Origin: Nocardioides pantholopis
GTDB taxonomy: Bacteria; Actinomycetota; Actinomycetes; Propionibacteriales; Nocardioidaceae
Reading direction: 5' to 3'
Assembly: GCF_003710085.1 (NCBI RefSeq)
Contig: NZ_CP033324.1
Coordinates: 558,001-622,000 of the forward strand
Length of the DNA stretch: 64,000 bases
Below are positions 8,732 to 17,104 of the stretch, one piece after another. Position numbers and translations under genes: made by a program. Position 1 is the first letter of the stretch, and each line of letters starts with the position of its first letter. The notes under the pieces were generated by a model, which ran no database searches, had not been told where the DNA came from, and was given only the letters and a program-made list of their open reading frames with translations.

Positions 8732-9625
8732 ATGGCGGAAGAGGACCTGGAGACGTTCGTCGTCCATTCGAGCGAGCGTTCCATCGCAAGCACACCTGAG
8801 CACGAGGGAACAAACGCGTCAAGATTCGCGATTGTCGGCGCCCTCGCAGCGCCAGTCCCTTTCTCATTCGACGACAGTCTCTCGATCGTCCGCCCCGAGA
8901 CTCTCGAACGGTTCGGGTTCAATACCAGTCTCGCTCGCTCTCAGTCTTCTTGGAACCAGTCTCGTGACGGTCTGTACGGCGAGGCGGCCGCATTCATCGA
9001 GCGCACCGAAGGTTGGTTGAGCGGGGAAGGACGCTTCCAGGCTTGGGCCGAGGTAGCAGCGGGTGATCTTCGCAGTCGTCTTATGCTCCTTGCCGAAGGG
9101 GTGCGCAGCGATCTCGAACGTGAGTCGGCGGCCGCGGCAGTGGCTCTCGTTGGGCTGCTCCGGGGCAATGGGGATCTCACACGGTTCCCCGGCAGCCTCT
9201 GGGACTCCCGGCATCTGTGGTGGTGGAGGTGGAATAGGGATTGGCCGGACGCTTGGGGCGACGAACTGTGGTTGTCGCCGCCCGATGAACCCGTCAGCGA
9301 GCACGGAGTATCAGCCGCCACTTGGGACGGAGCGCGCTGGCGCGAGTTCTCAACACAGTGGATCGCCGAATGGTTGACGGAAGGCGACGCTCAGCTTCTC
9401 CTCGGGGCCGTATTGCGAATCGCGACGGTCAGAGCAAGGGAGGCCGGCCGGTCCTCAGACAGCGTGGTTCGAGAGTTTGCGTCCACCCTGCGTTGGCTCG
9501 GAGCACCGACGGCCCTCTCGACTCCGGCGCCTCACCAGATGCATCGTCTCCAGCCGCCCACCCGGCGACGTCAACGATGGTTCATGGGACGTGGGCATGG
9601 AAGGGCGACTTCCACTCGTACGTGA
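8732..9625 (+). CDS. Hypothetical protein, probably the N-terminal part of a frameshifted alpha/beta hydrolase
   Basis: The frame starts at ATG 8732 with GGGGAAGAG just upstream. The first 265 or so residues look like a real protein (helical, Trp-rich centre LWWWRWNRDWPDAWGDELW). The last 30 codons are Arg/Pro-rich and lose protein character exactly where the frame one base earlier begins a good alpha/beta-hydrolase core (9577 onward). The simplest reading is one gene of about 440 codons with a 1-base deletion between about 9490 and 9575. It lies between qatD and ISL3 copy B, in the same orientation as qat but with its own 239-base leader. Confidence 0.55.
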   Translation: MAEEDLETFVVHSSERSIASTPEHEGTNASRFAIVGALAAPVPFSFDDSLSIVRPETLERFGFNTSLARSQSSWNQSRDGLYGEAAAFIERTEGWLSGEGRFQAWAEVAAGDLRSRLMLLAEGVRSDLERESAAAAVALVGLLRGNGDLTRFPGSLWDSRHLWWWRWNRDWPDAWGDELWLSPPDEPVSEHGVSAATWDGARWREFSTQWIAEWLTEGDAQLLLGAVLRIATVRAREAGRSSDSVVREFASTLRWLGAPTALSTPAPHQMHRLQPPTRRRQRWFMGRGHGRATSTRT

Positions 9626-10080
9626 AGCAGCAGTTTCGGCCGCGCCTCTACAGCGACGGCATGGAGTTCTCTTGGTCAGGTTCCTACAGCCAGAAGCACC
9701 GCGTCACCGCTGGACACCGTCTCTCGCGCTGGGTGCGCAGCCACTCGTCCGGAGCCGCACTCGGCACCGTGTTCGCGCATAGCTACGGCGGTGAGGTGGC
9801 AGCGCGTGCCATCAACAGTGGCGCGAAAGTGGATGAGTTGGTGCTTCTCAGCGCCCCAGTGAACCAACACCACATCGCGGCGCTTGATCGCGTGTCGCGT
9901 GTCATCGACGTGCGACTGGACTTCGACATCGTGCTGGCGCTGGCGCGTGAGAACCAACGACTGCCCGCCCATCCGAGTGTGACTGAGTTCGTGATCCAGA
10001 AAGCGTTCTGGAAGCACGGAGCCACTCACGAGCCCAAGTTCTGGGATGACGAGGCAGTCGCCGTCAAGACCGGAATCTGA
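9577..10080 (+). CDS. Alpha/beta hydrolase domain (C-terminal part of a broken gene)
   Basis: From the ATG at 9577 the frame reads MVHGTWAW (oxyanion strand), then FAHSYGGEVA (nucleophile elbow G-x-S-x-G variant with Ser in HSYGG), then LVLLSAPV, the pattern of small serine hydrolases or lipases. No RBS precedes the ATG, and the frame overlaps the preceding one by 49 bases, so it is more likely the second half of one gene after a frameshift than a separate gene. The final His of the triad is not obvious (candidates near HGATHEPKFWDDEA). Function unknown; a defence role is possible only by location. Confidence 0.5.
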   Translation: MVHGTWAWKGDFHSYVKQQFRPRLYSDGMEFSWSGSYSQKHRVTAGHRLSRWVRSHSSGAALGTVFAHSYGGEVAARAINSGAKVDELVLLSAPVNQHHIAALDRVSRVIDVRLDFDIVLALARENQRLPAHPSVTEFVIQKAFWKHGATHEPKFWDDEAVAVKTGI

Positions 10081-10129
10081 CTTATCTGGTCAGGCTGCCC
10101 GGCTGTATCGATGGAGATGGCTGCGTGAA

Positions 10130-10241
10130 TCTGGGCGCTTGGACGCAGGTGAAGGGGAGGCCTTCGCCGCCAGAGCCCATCTGCTTTGGCTGAGGTCTGG
10201 CCCGCCTGTGGGACGAGCTCGTCCGTCTGGGGACCATTCGC
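10130..10241 (+). repeat. 113-bp direct repeat, copy 1
   Basis: This stretch matches 14675-14787 in the same orientation with roughly 85% identity by eye, starting TCTGGGCGCTTGGACGCA and ending GGACCATTCGC. The right end abuts the terminal inverted repeat of ISL3 copy B at 10242. The ORF that can be drawn through it (10046-10279) is not conserved in the second copy and is not taken as a gene. Confidence 0.75.
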
Positions 10242-11689
10242 GGCTCATCGCATTTGAGGGTGTAGGAGTCAGGGTCTGAATCCTCCGGTCTCGAGTAGGG
10301 ACCTGGCGATGTAGTTGGTCAGGTCGCGGAAGCCGAGGGCGGATCCGCGGAGGTGCTCGAGGCGCCCGTTGATCGCCTCAGTGGGTCCGTTGGATGTGCC
10401 GGGTCGGTCGAAGTAGGCCAGCACGTCGGCGGCGCGCTTGGTCGAGGTCTTGCCCAGCGTGGTGAGCTCGACGAGCGCGGCCGGGACACCGGTGCTGACC
10501 GAGGCAATGAGCTTCTCCATCAGCGCGCGCCCGCGGACGCGGTCGGGTTCGCGGTAGGCGCCGATCATGCGTTGGTAGATGCCCCAGGTCGCCTCGACCT
10601 CGACGTGGGCGTCGACCGCGAACAGGTCGCTCAACCGCTTGCGCTGCTTGTCGGTGAGGAGGGCGGCGCCGGTGTGCAGGGTGCGGCGAGCCTCGTACAG
10701 TGGATCATTCTTACGGCCGCGGTGGCCGTAAAGGTTCTGTTGAACCCGGCGGCGGCAGCGGTTCAGGGCGTCGCCGGCCAGGCGGACCACGTGGAAGGGA
10801 TCCATCACGGTCACCGCGTCGGGTAGTTCCTCGGTGGTGGCGGTCTTGAAGCCGGTGAACCCGTCCATCGCGACCACCTCCACTCGGTCACACCAGGCCT
10901 GGAGACGGGCGGCGAGCCAGGTCTTGAACGCCTGCTTCGAGGGTCCCTCGACCATGTCCAGCAGGCGTGCGGGGCCGGTGCCGTTACGGATCGGGGTGAG
11001 GTCGATGATCACGGTGACGTATTTGTCGCCGCGGCGGGTGTGGCGCCACATGTGCTCGTCGACGCCGAGGACCCGGACGTCGTCGAAGCGAGCGGGATCG
11101 TTGATCAGGACCCGTCTGCCTTCGGCCAGGACGGTGTTGTTGGCGGTGTGCCAGGCGACCCCGAGGCCGTCGGCGACGCGGGCAACGCTGAGGTGCTGCA
11201 CGACGATCGCTTCCAGTGCCCAATGCAGCGCGCGGCACGAGAGCTTCGCTCGTGGCTCGGCGGCCCGGGGGGTGTCTTGGCGCCACACGTGCCCACAGTC
11301 GGCGCACCGGTAACGACGGATCGTCACGACCAGCGTGGTGGGTCGCCAGTCGAGCGGTTCGTGGGACAAGGTCCGGGTGATGGTGACGCGTGGCGATCCT
11401 TCGCAGCCGCAGCGCTGGCGCCACTGATCGGGTTCACGGACCCGGCAGGCCAGGACCGCGCGATCGGGCTCGAGGCGCTGACCGGTGACGACGAGGCCGA
11501 GCTCGTCAAGCCTGCAGAAGGTGGAGAGGTCGGGGTGGGCGAACGCTTTCGAGCGGTCGCCGACGGTAGCGTCAGGCACGTCGAGGTCTTTCGAGATGAG
11601 CGTGTAGGAGCCTTCATCCTCGGGAGACCTCGACGCCTAACCCGGGGCCGACGCGCCAGCCCGACTTACACCCTCAACTGCGAAGAGCC
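10242..11689 (-). mobile_element. ISL3-family insertion sequence, copy B (intact transposase)
   Basis: The element is bounded by inverted repeats of about 24 bp: GGCTCATCGCATTTGAGGGT at 10242 and, inward from 11689 on the other strand, GGCTCTTCGCAGTTGAGGGT. It carries one transposase gene on the minus strand. Flanks ccattcgc and cccaaaca do not form a target duplication. It is in inverted orientation to copy A, and the two enclose the qat operon. Confidence 0.87.
10269..11579 (-). CDS. ISL3-family transposase
   Basis: The 436-residue transposase is uninterrupted. N-terminal zinc-ribbon cysteines (RQRCGCEG and CADCGHVW) are followed by a helix-turn-helix region and a DDE domain with VLGVDEHMW, VAMDGFTGF and the late acidic GPTEAINGRLEHLRG. 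It starts at a GTG (MPDATVGD). The length equals that of full ISL3 transposases, so the protein is probably active and could mobilise both copies. Confidence 0.92.
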   Translation of the reverse strand: MPDATVGDRSKAFAHPDLSTFCRLDELGLVVTGQRLEPDRAVLACRVREPDQWRQRCGCEGSPRVTITRTLSHEPLDWRPTTLVVTIRRYRCADCGHVWRQDTPRAAEPRAKLSCRALHWALEAIVVQHLSVARVADGLGVAWHTANNTVLAEGRRVLINDPARFDDVRVLGVDEHMWRHTRRGDKYVTVIIDLTPIRNGTGPARLLDMVEGPSKQAFKTWLAARLQAWCDRVEVVAMDGFTGFKTATTEELPDAVTVMDPFHVVRLAGDALNRCRRRVQQNLYGHRGRKNDPLYEARRTLHTGAALLTDKQRKRLSDLFAVDAHVEVEATWGIYQRMIGAYREPDRVRGRALMEKLIASVSTGVPAALVELTTLGKTSTKRAADVLAYFDRPGTSNGPTEAINGRLEHLRGSALGFRDLTNYIARSLLETGGFRP

Positions 11690-11779
11690 CCCAAACACGA
11701 CCTACTCAGGAGGCGACTGCAACTCGATCGTCTCCGTCCGCCATCGTCGCTCAGTGCAGGTGTATAGGCTCGTCAATCG

Positions 11780-12946
11780 ATGCTGAAAGCACCAGTACCT
11801 GAGGAGATGGTCTGGGCGAGTGTTACTCGCCCGCCGGTTCCCCTCGTCTACTTGGACTTGAACCACTACATCGAGCTGGCGAAGGCCAACCGATCGTTGG
11901 CCCGGCACTCCGCCGAGAGCGGCCGGCCCATCCTTGTACGCGACGGGTACTTCGATCTGCTTGATGCGGCTCGTCGAGCCAAGGCGGAACGTCGTGCAGT
12001 GTTTCCCCTCTCGGCGATTCACTTCATCGAGGTGGCGCACTCGGTTCCGAGTCCACGACAGCGTGGCCATGTCGCCGACGTGATGGAGGAGCTCTCCGAC
12101 TTCAACTATCTCCTCGGGCGCCCGTCCTTGGTGCTATTGGAGATGGCTGCCGGGATCGACAGGCTCTACGGAGACCCGCCCAGCTACGCGCCGATGACAC
12201 TGTTGAAGAACTCGGCGCTCTGGGCATTCGGCCGCGCTGGAGGCTTGCGCATCGTGGACTCGACGACAGGAGAGGACTCGTCTTCAGAAGTCCGCCGGCA
12301 GTTGGGTGAGGAAGCTTTCGACCGAATGCTGGCTGACATGCAGCGCGAGACGGAGCGCAAGCTTCTCGAAGGCCCTCAAGATGCCGAGATTCCCGCGTTG
12401 CGGGCACGGGGCTACGTGCCGGAGCAGTACACGGCCAGCGCGCAGAGTCGACTCGACTTCGAGGCCGAAACCTCGAGCATTCTCGATGCTGACCCCTCTT
12501 GGCGACGAGGTCGTCTACGAGACGTGGTGTTCGCACGGGATGTAGCGCACGAGTGGATGACCCTCTTCGCACGTCATCTCCAAGAGCGCGAGCAGGACGG
12601 TTTCAGGCACGACCTCCCGGAATCGGCGGAGCTCGTCCGCCTCTTCGCCGCGATGCCCCAGGTGCAGGTGGCGGTCACGATGAAGACTCGCTATCACCGC
12701 AACCCGGCCCATCGCTGGAAGTCGAACCACATCGCTGACATCGACGCGCTCGCAATCGCCTATGCGTATTGCGACGCCGTGCTGACCGACGCCGAAGCGC
12801 GTGCAGCACTTGCCCAGGCACGTGAGCTGCGCGGCTTCGGTGCGCATCTACCGGCAAGCGTTTCGGGTATGGCGAGTTGGCTCGATGGTCTGCCTGAAGT
12901 GGCTGACCCCGCGATCGAGGTGGCGCACCCGCTAGCCCCGTCTTGA
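11780..12946 (+). CDS. PIN-like nuclease candidate, unknown function
   Basis: The 388-residue protein begins with a PIN-like strand VYLDLNHYIELA (Asp26, Asn28) and ends with KSNHIADIDALAIAYAYCDAVLTD, which supplies the conserved acidic residues of a PIN site (D near IADID and LTD). The middle 200 residues are helical and charged. It resembles the 229-1659 protein in plan (a PIN core split by a long insertion) but not clearly in sequence. There is no antitoxin gene next to it. It starts 90 bases after the ISL3 end with only a weak RBS, so expression could depend on the IS. No family name is given. Confidence 0.55.
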   Translation: MLKAPVPEEMVWASVTRPPVPLVYLDLNHYIELAKANRSLARHSAESGRPILVRDGYFDLLDAARRAKAERRAVFPLSAIHFIEVAHSVPSPRQRGHVADVMEELSDFNYLLGRPSLVLLEMAAGIDRLYGDPPSYAPMTLLKNSALWAFGRAGGLRIVDSTTGEDSSSEVRRQLGEEAFDRMLADMQRETERKLLEGPQDAEIPALRARGYVPEQYTASAQSRLDFEAETSSILDADPSWRRGRLRDVVFARDVAHEWMTLFARHLQEREQDGFRHDLPESAELVRLFAAMPQVQVAVTMKTRYHRNPAHRWKSNHIADIDALAIAYAYCDAVLTDAEARAALAQARELRGFGAHLPASVSGMASWLDGLPEVADPAIEVAHPLAPS

Positions 12947-13067
12947 TCGAAGGCGCGGTCCCTGAGCGCAGCTCAGAACGCAGACGGGCCCAGGCAGTCA
13001 GCACGGGCAGGGCAGCGCGGGCAAGGGAGCACGGGCGCATGTGTGGGTGCGGGCTCGGCCCGTGTGT

Positions 13068-14444
13068 TCATCCGCCGGCGGCAGCCAGAACGCCGCGCAG
13101 TGCCGGATCTAGGTCACGCTCTCCGACGAGGTCCGAAAAGTGGGCAGCACTCTCGGGGTGACGACGAAGGATCCGTGCTGCACGTTCGGCGTGGACTCCG
13201 CGCACTCTGCGCAGGACTGGGCGCAGAGCCCTCTGCGCGTCCCACTGGTCGTACGTTTCGTCCCATCGGCAGAACGCCTGCAACGCTGCCTCGGCAGTGT
13301 CGTCGTCGGATCGGTCGAGTGCCGCCTCGAGACAGCGGACTAGGAAGATGGCGCAGCTACTCGCAGTCCGGAAGGGGATCCAAGAGTCATCGGCGGCGGT
13401 CTCGAGCGTGGCGATGAGGTCGCGCATCATCTCGCTGTGATGGGTCACGGCCAGCCGCACCACGTCGGCGCTCAGGGCCGGTATGAGGTCGGTGAGCAGT
13501 TCGTGATCAGCACCTGCTGAGGTTGTTGCCTGAGAGAGGGCCAAGTTCATGAGTGCGACCCCCGAGGCTGGCTGTCCAGCGCCGGCTTCGGCCAGCAAGA
13601 GCTGGGCGCGAGCGGTCGGTGCCTCCGGCATCGGAGCCATCTCGGCAACAACGATCTCCAACAGCGACTCGATGTCAGGTGGCCGACGATTCGGATCCAT
13701 TCGTGTGGCGCGGTCGACGACGCTGCGCCACGGGTCATCATCTGGGCGCAATGGGATGTTCGGACGCGGTAGACGCCCCGTAAGCACCCAGCCCGCCACC
13801 TGGCCAAGGCTGTAGATGTCGGCTGTCGGACCTGCGCGATGCGCGTCTTCAGCGAGTTCTGGCGCTGCGAAGCCCTCAGAGCCGTAAGCGACACCGACAA
13901 CTGTTCGCCCGTGCGCAGTGGTGGCGCCGTCCGGGCGACGACCGAGACCCCAGTCGGCGACGACCCATGTCGAGGTCGGGCTGGACGTCGAGCCATCGGT
14001 GAAGATCAAGATGTTGGCGGGCTTGACGTCACGGTGTGTCCAGCCGAGTTCATGCGCCGCGCTGAGACCCGCGCCGACCTGGCGCAGCAGCGTCTCGATG
14101 CGCCGGGACTCCTCGGCTACCGACTCGCGCATGGACTCGAGGGTGCCCGCGGCGAGGGGCATGACGAACCAGCCCTCGTCCACGTTGGAGTCGAGGACTG
14201 CAACGACGTTTGGGTGTCGCAACTGCGTCCCGATCTGCACCTCGCGCCGTAGACGGGCACGCGCGTCTGCATCGGCGACAAGCCCCGGGCGCAGTCGCTT
14301 GAACGCGACGGGGAGGCCCGTGGTGCGGTGCTCGCCGCGAACGACGGTGGCCTGCCCGCCGGCACCCAACGGCCGATCGTCGAGGCGGTAGTCAGACTTG
14401 AGCCCGCGCGCCGAAGCGGCTACGGCGTCCCAGCGTTCCCACAC
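13068..14444 (-). CDS. Serine/threonine protein kinase with unknown C-terminal domain
   Basis: The 458-residue Hanks-type kinase has a Gly loop LGAGGQATVV (26-35), ATP lysine K49 in VAFK, catalytic HRDVKPAN (137-144), DWG in place of DFG (164-166), and an APE motif. It has no transmembrane segment and no PASTA repeats, unlike PknB-type housekeeping kinases. Residues about 290-458 are helical and not recognised. It begins with GTG at 14444 and converges with the PIN-like gene. Soluble kinases occur in several phage-defence systems, so a defence role is possible but unproven. Confidence 0.75.
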   Translation of the reverse strand: MWERWDAVAASARGLKSDYRLDDRPLGAGGQATVVRGEHRTTGLPVAFKRLRPGLVADADARARLRREVQIGTQLRHPNVVAVLDSNVDEGWFVMPLAAGTLESMRESVAEESRRIETLLRQVGAGLSAAHELGWTHRDVKPANILIFTDGSTSSPTSTWVVADWGLGRRPDGATTAHGRTVVGVAYGSEGFAAPELAEDAHRAGPTADIYSLGQVAGWVLTGRLPRPNIPLRPDDDPWRSVVDRATRMDPNRRPPDIESLLEIVVAEMAPMPEAPTARAQLLLAEAGAGQPASGVALMNLALSQATTSAGADHELLTDLIPALSADVVRLAVTHHSEMMRDLIATLETAADDSWIPFRTASSCAIFLVRCLEAALDRSDDDTAEAALQAFCRWDETYDQWDAQRALRPVLRRVRGVHAERAARILRRHPESAAHFSDLVGERDLDPALRGVLAAAGG

Positions 14445-15200
14445 TTGGGCAGGCTATGGGTTCGGGTGGCGGTTCCGGACAATTTTCGAGAGGCATCGGC
14501 GGGCGGCGTGCAGGGCTGGTGGTTGTGGTGGGCGGGACTCGGTCGCTGGCAGTTGGACGGCCAGCGTCATGTGACAGGGTCCGCTCGGTCGCGAACTGAA
14601 GGCCCAGCCGCGCATCGCCCTTCCACTCAAGAGAGTCACATTCTGCTGAACTTCAGTGCGGCGTCGTAGCCCATTCTGGGCGCTTGGACGCAAGTGAAGG
14701 GGAGGCCTCCGCCGCCAGAGCCCACGCGCCTTGGCTGGGGTCCGGCCCGCCTGTGGGGACGAGCCCGTCCTCCCGCGGACCATTCGCTCCGCTTGGCAGG
14801 TCCTCGTCACTCGGGGCGGCCGAGGGCGCGTGCTGTCTGATGGCTGATCGCAGGCGCTGATGGCCGCGCTGGGGGAGCAGGGGGACGAGGTAGTTGTCGC
14901 CCGGGACCGAGCGACCATCGACAGGGTCGACGACGACGAGATCCCACTCGCCGAGGAGCTGGGACCGCTCGCGAGAGCGCTCCCCGCGGGTTGGCGGACA
15001 AGCTCCCCGCAGTGGCCAGCGCACCGGGTGGATACCGGAAAATCAGCAGAAAGTCCCTCCGAAGTTGCCCGAGTTGTGTCGAGGTGGCGACGTACGATCG
15101 GAGGGTCGAAGTGCTCAGATCCGTTACAGGGCTGCAGATTCAGCGAAATCGAGCTGAGACTGACCGAGGTTCGGCGAGCTTTTCAAGGGGCTTGTCGGCT
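14445..15200. other. Island end region without a clear gene
   Basis: This 756-base stretch holds the second copy of the 113-bp repeat and otherwise only short, compositionally poor frames. A minus-strand frame (15024-14653) includes a passable stretch (WDLVVVDPVDGRSVPGDN) and could be gene debris. It is interpreted as decayed sequence next to the attachment site. Confidence 0.4.
14675..14787 (+). repeat. 113-bp direct repeat, copy 2
   Basis: This is the second copy of the sequence at 10130-10241, same strand, differing at scattered positions and by small indels. Bases after GGACCATTCGC differ completely from those in copy 1, where the ISL3 end begins. Confidence 0.75.
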
Positions 15201-15202
15201 CG

Positions 15203-15237
<35 letters not shown>

Positions 15238-15412
15238 GAAACCGCTGGTCAGAGGCCACGTGCGGATCCTGAGACAGGAGAAGCGCGTGGCCCCTCAGCA
15301 TTGAGTCAGCACGAACGGGGCACCCACGCTTGCGCGATCCGGCCGGCGAGATCTCCGGGCTCAGGTTCTTGCGATGCACGTGGGACCGCGAGGTCGTCCC
15401 CGGATTGTCGCG

Positions 15413-16330
15413 TCAGAATCGAACCCGCACTCTGGTGGCTAGAGACGCTGCGTCGGGATCGTCGACGTCGGCAACCGCCAGGAGCAGTGCCCCGTCCTGG
15501 TATCCCTCGAGCACCATGAGGCCCTCCACCTTGATGACGCTGTCCTCGACCGGCGGCAACGGAATGACTTCTCTCACGGCGTTGTCGTCAAGTCGGACCA
15601 GGCACGACGCAACCACGGGTCCGTCGTCGCGCGGGTTGGGGCTGTCCTCGGCCGCGGCGCTGGCGAGGAGGGTCCCGTCGGGCAGGGTCACCACGTCCGT
15701 TATCGCCAGGCCGACCCCCGCTACCGCACCGAGGTCGTAGGTCCGCGGTTCCATTGCGGCCACTGCTGCTGGGCCGACCTGGCCCAAGGCAGCGGCTACG
15801 GCGGTGCGGAGGTCCAGGTCGACGCTGCCGGAAGGCAGCCCGGCTGAGGGAAGCCCCCGCTGGTACCAGCGCAGCACGTCCCCGACGACGCAGACCCCTT
15901 CCAGATTGAGGTCCTCAGGCCTCAGCGACAGGGCGTCGGCCACGCTGGCGTACAGCGGTGTCATGTCCGCAACGTGCGGCCGCGGCTCGTCGTGCTCGAG
16001 CCGGAGGAGTACCCATCGCATCCGGGCGGGGGAAGACCCCGAGCCCATGATCAACGCTGCCGGACCGCCTTCGACGGTCAGGTGGCAGGCAGCCTCAAGA
16101 TCGGGTTTCAGGTGCTTGGTCCCAGTCGCATCGGAGAACAACTCGTGTCCGCCGGTCGGTGGGAGCAGTCGTACGGCGGTCACGGATGACCCTCGGAACC
16201 AAGCGGCGTGCGTCGCATCGTCTGGCACGACGAGGAACCCGCCGGCGAACGCAACCACGGCAGACGCGGCCCGCACGGGAGCCCCATCGTCGAAACGCAA
16301 CCGCTCGACGCTCATCACTTCGATGGACAC
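15413..16330 (-). CDS. Conserved hypothetical protein, possibly beta-propeller-like
   Basis: The 305-residue protein has no signal peptide or membrane segment. It consists of repeated short beta-type segments (VVAFAGGFLVVPDDATHAAW, DVVTLPDGTLLASAAAEDS, VEGLMVLEGYQDGALLLAVA), which suggests a propeller-like fold similar to the small DUF6910/DUF6929-type proteins of actinobacteria. That match is from memory and uncertain. It is the first host gene after the island. Confidence 0.6.
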   Translation of the reverse strand: MSIEVMSVERLRFDDGAPVRAASAVVAFAGGFLVVPDDATHAAWFRGSSVTAVRLLPPTGGHELFSDATGTKHLKPDLEAACHLTVEGGPAALIMGSGSSPARMRWVLLRLEHDEPRPHVADMTPLYASVADALSLRPEDLNLEGVCVVGDVLRWYQRGLPSAGLPSGSVDLDLRTAVAAALGQVGPAAVAAMEPRTYDLGAVAGVGLAITDVVTLPDGTLLASAAAEDSPNPRDDGPVVASCLVRLDDNAVREVIPLPPVEDSVIKVEGLMVLEGYQDGALLLAVADVDDPDAASLATRVRVRF

Positions 16331-16421
16331 GCCTGCCAGTCTTCACCCGATCGACGAGCCGTCACCCGAATCGACCAACTCGTTCGACACTCGCGTCCCG
16401 TAGGTGATGGTGATCGTCTCG

Positions 16422-17003
16422 CTACGTGGGTCCGGTGCGCACGTGTGCGCGTTCTCCCTGCTTGCCGACGAGGCTCAGGAACTCGACGGGCCCTGAGCTG
16501 GTGGCGCCGAACCAGTGCGGGGTGCGGGTGTCGAACTCTGCGGCCTCGCCGGGCTCGAGGATCAGGTCGTGCTCGCCGAGGACGAGTCGGAGCCTGCCGT
16601 TGAGGACGAAGGCCCAGTCGTAGCCGTCGTGGGTGCGCAGGTCGGGCTCGGCGTCGTCGCGTCCGGTGGGGAGGATGAACTTGTAGGCCTGGATGCCTCC
16701 GGCCCTGCGGCTGAGGGGCAGGATGGTCCGGCCGTCGTTGGTGGGTATCGGGCGCAGGTTGACGCGCGGGTCGCCCGTCGGTGGTGCGTCGACGAGCTCA
16801 TCGAGGGTGACGCCGTAGGCGCGGGCCAGCGGCAGTAGCTGCTCCAGCGTCGGGCGCCGGAGCCCGGCCTCGAGCCTGGACAGGGTGCTGGTCGAGATCC
16901 CGGTCTCCACGGCGAGGTCGCTCAAGGTGATGTCGCGCCGCTGCCGCAGTTGTCTCAGGCGTGGCCCCACGGCGTCGAGTGTGCGGTCCACGGGTTCGTC
17001 CAT
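16422..17003 (-). CDS. XRE-family regulator with cupin sensor domain
   Basis: The 193-residue protein has an N-terminal helix-turn-helix (about 13-67; LSDLAVETGISTSTLSRLEAG) and a C-terminal cupin barrel (about 100-180; HDGYDWAFVLNGRLRLVLGE, then EAAEFDTRTPHWFGA). Regulators of this build usually repress or activate a neighbouring metabolic or efflux gene in response to a small ligand. It is divergent from a methyltransferase gene, and a perfect inverted repeat (17013-17026) lies just upstream of its start. Confidence 0.88.
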   Translation of the reverse strand: MDEPVDRTLDAVGPRLRQLRQRRDITLSDLAVETGISTSTLSRLEAGLRRPTLEQLLPLARAYGVTLDELVDAPPTGDPRVNLRPIPTNDGRTILPLSRRAGGIQAYKFILPTGRDDAEPDLRTHDGYDWAFVLNGRLRLVLGEHDLILEPGEAAEFDTRTPHWFGATSSGPVEFLSLVGKQGERAHVRTGPT

Positions 17004-17012
17004 GCCGGGAGT

Positions 17013-17026
17013 TTGCCATTCGGCAA
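17013..17026. promoter_or_regulatory. Candidate operator of the XRE-cupin regulator
   Basis: TTGCC-ATTC-GGCAA is a perfect inverted repeat with 5-bp arms, 10 bases upstream of the regulator's ATG and in the divergent gap before the methyltransferase gene. Its position fits autoregulation plus control of the methyltransferase. Confidence 0.5.
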
Positions 17027-17104
17027 GAACAGTTGCACGCCGGCAGGTCGGCCTTCACGCTGAGGAGGCCATCCGCCGCCCCCAGTAGTGAAGGAATCGC
17101 CGCC

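Noticed and set aside
9480..9625. Programmed ribosomal frameshift in the hydrolase gene
   Set aside because: No slippery heptamer or downstream structure is visible; a simple indel is more likely.
10046..10279. Plus-strand ORF over the first 113-bp repeat
   Set aside because: It overlaps the hydrolase gene and the ISL3 terminal repeat, and its frame is not kept in the second repeat copy.
14653..15024. Minus-strand ORF near the att site
   Set aside because: Low-complexity, no RBS, overlaps the second repeat copy; probably debris.
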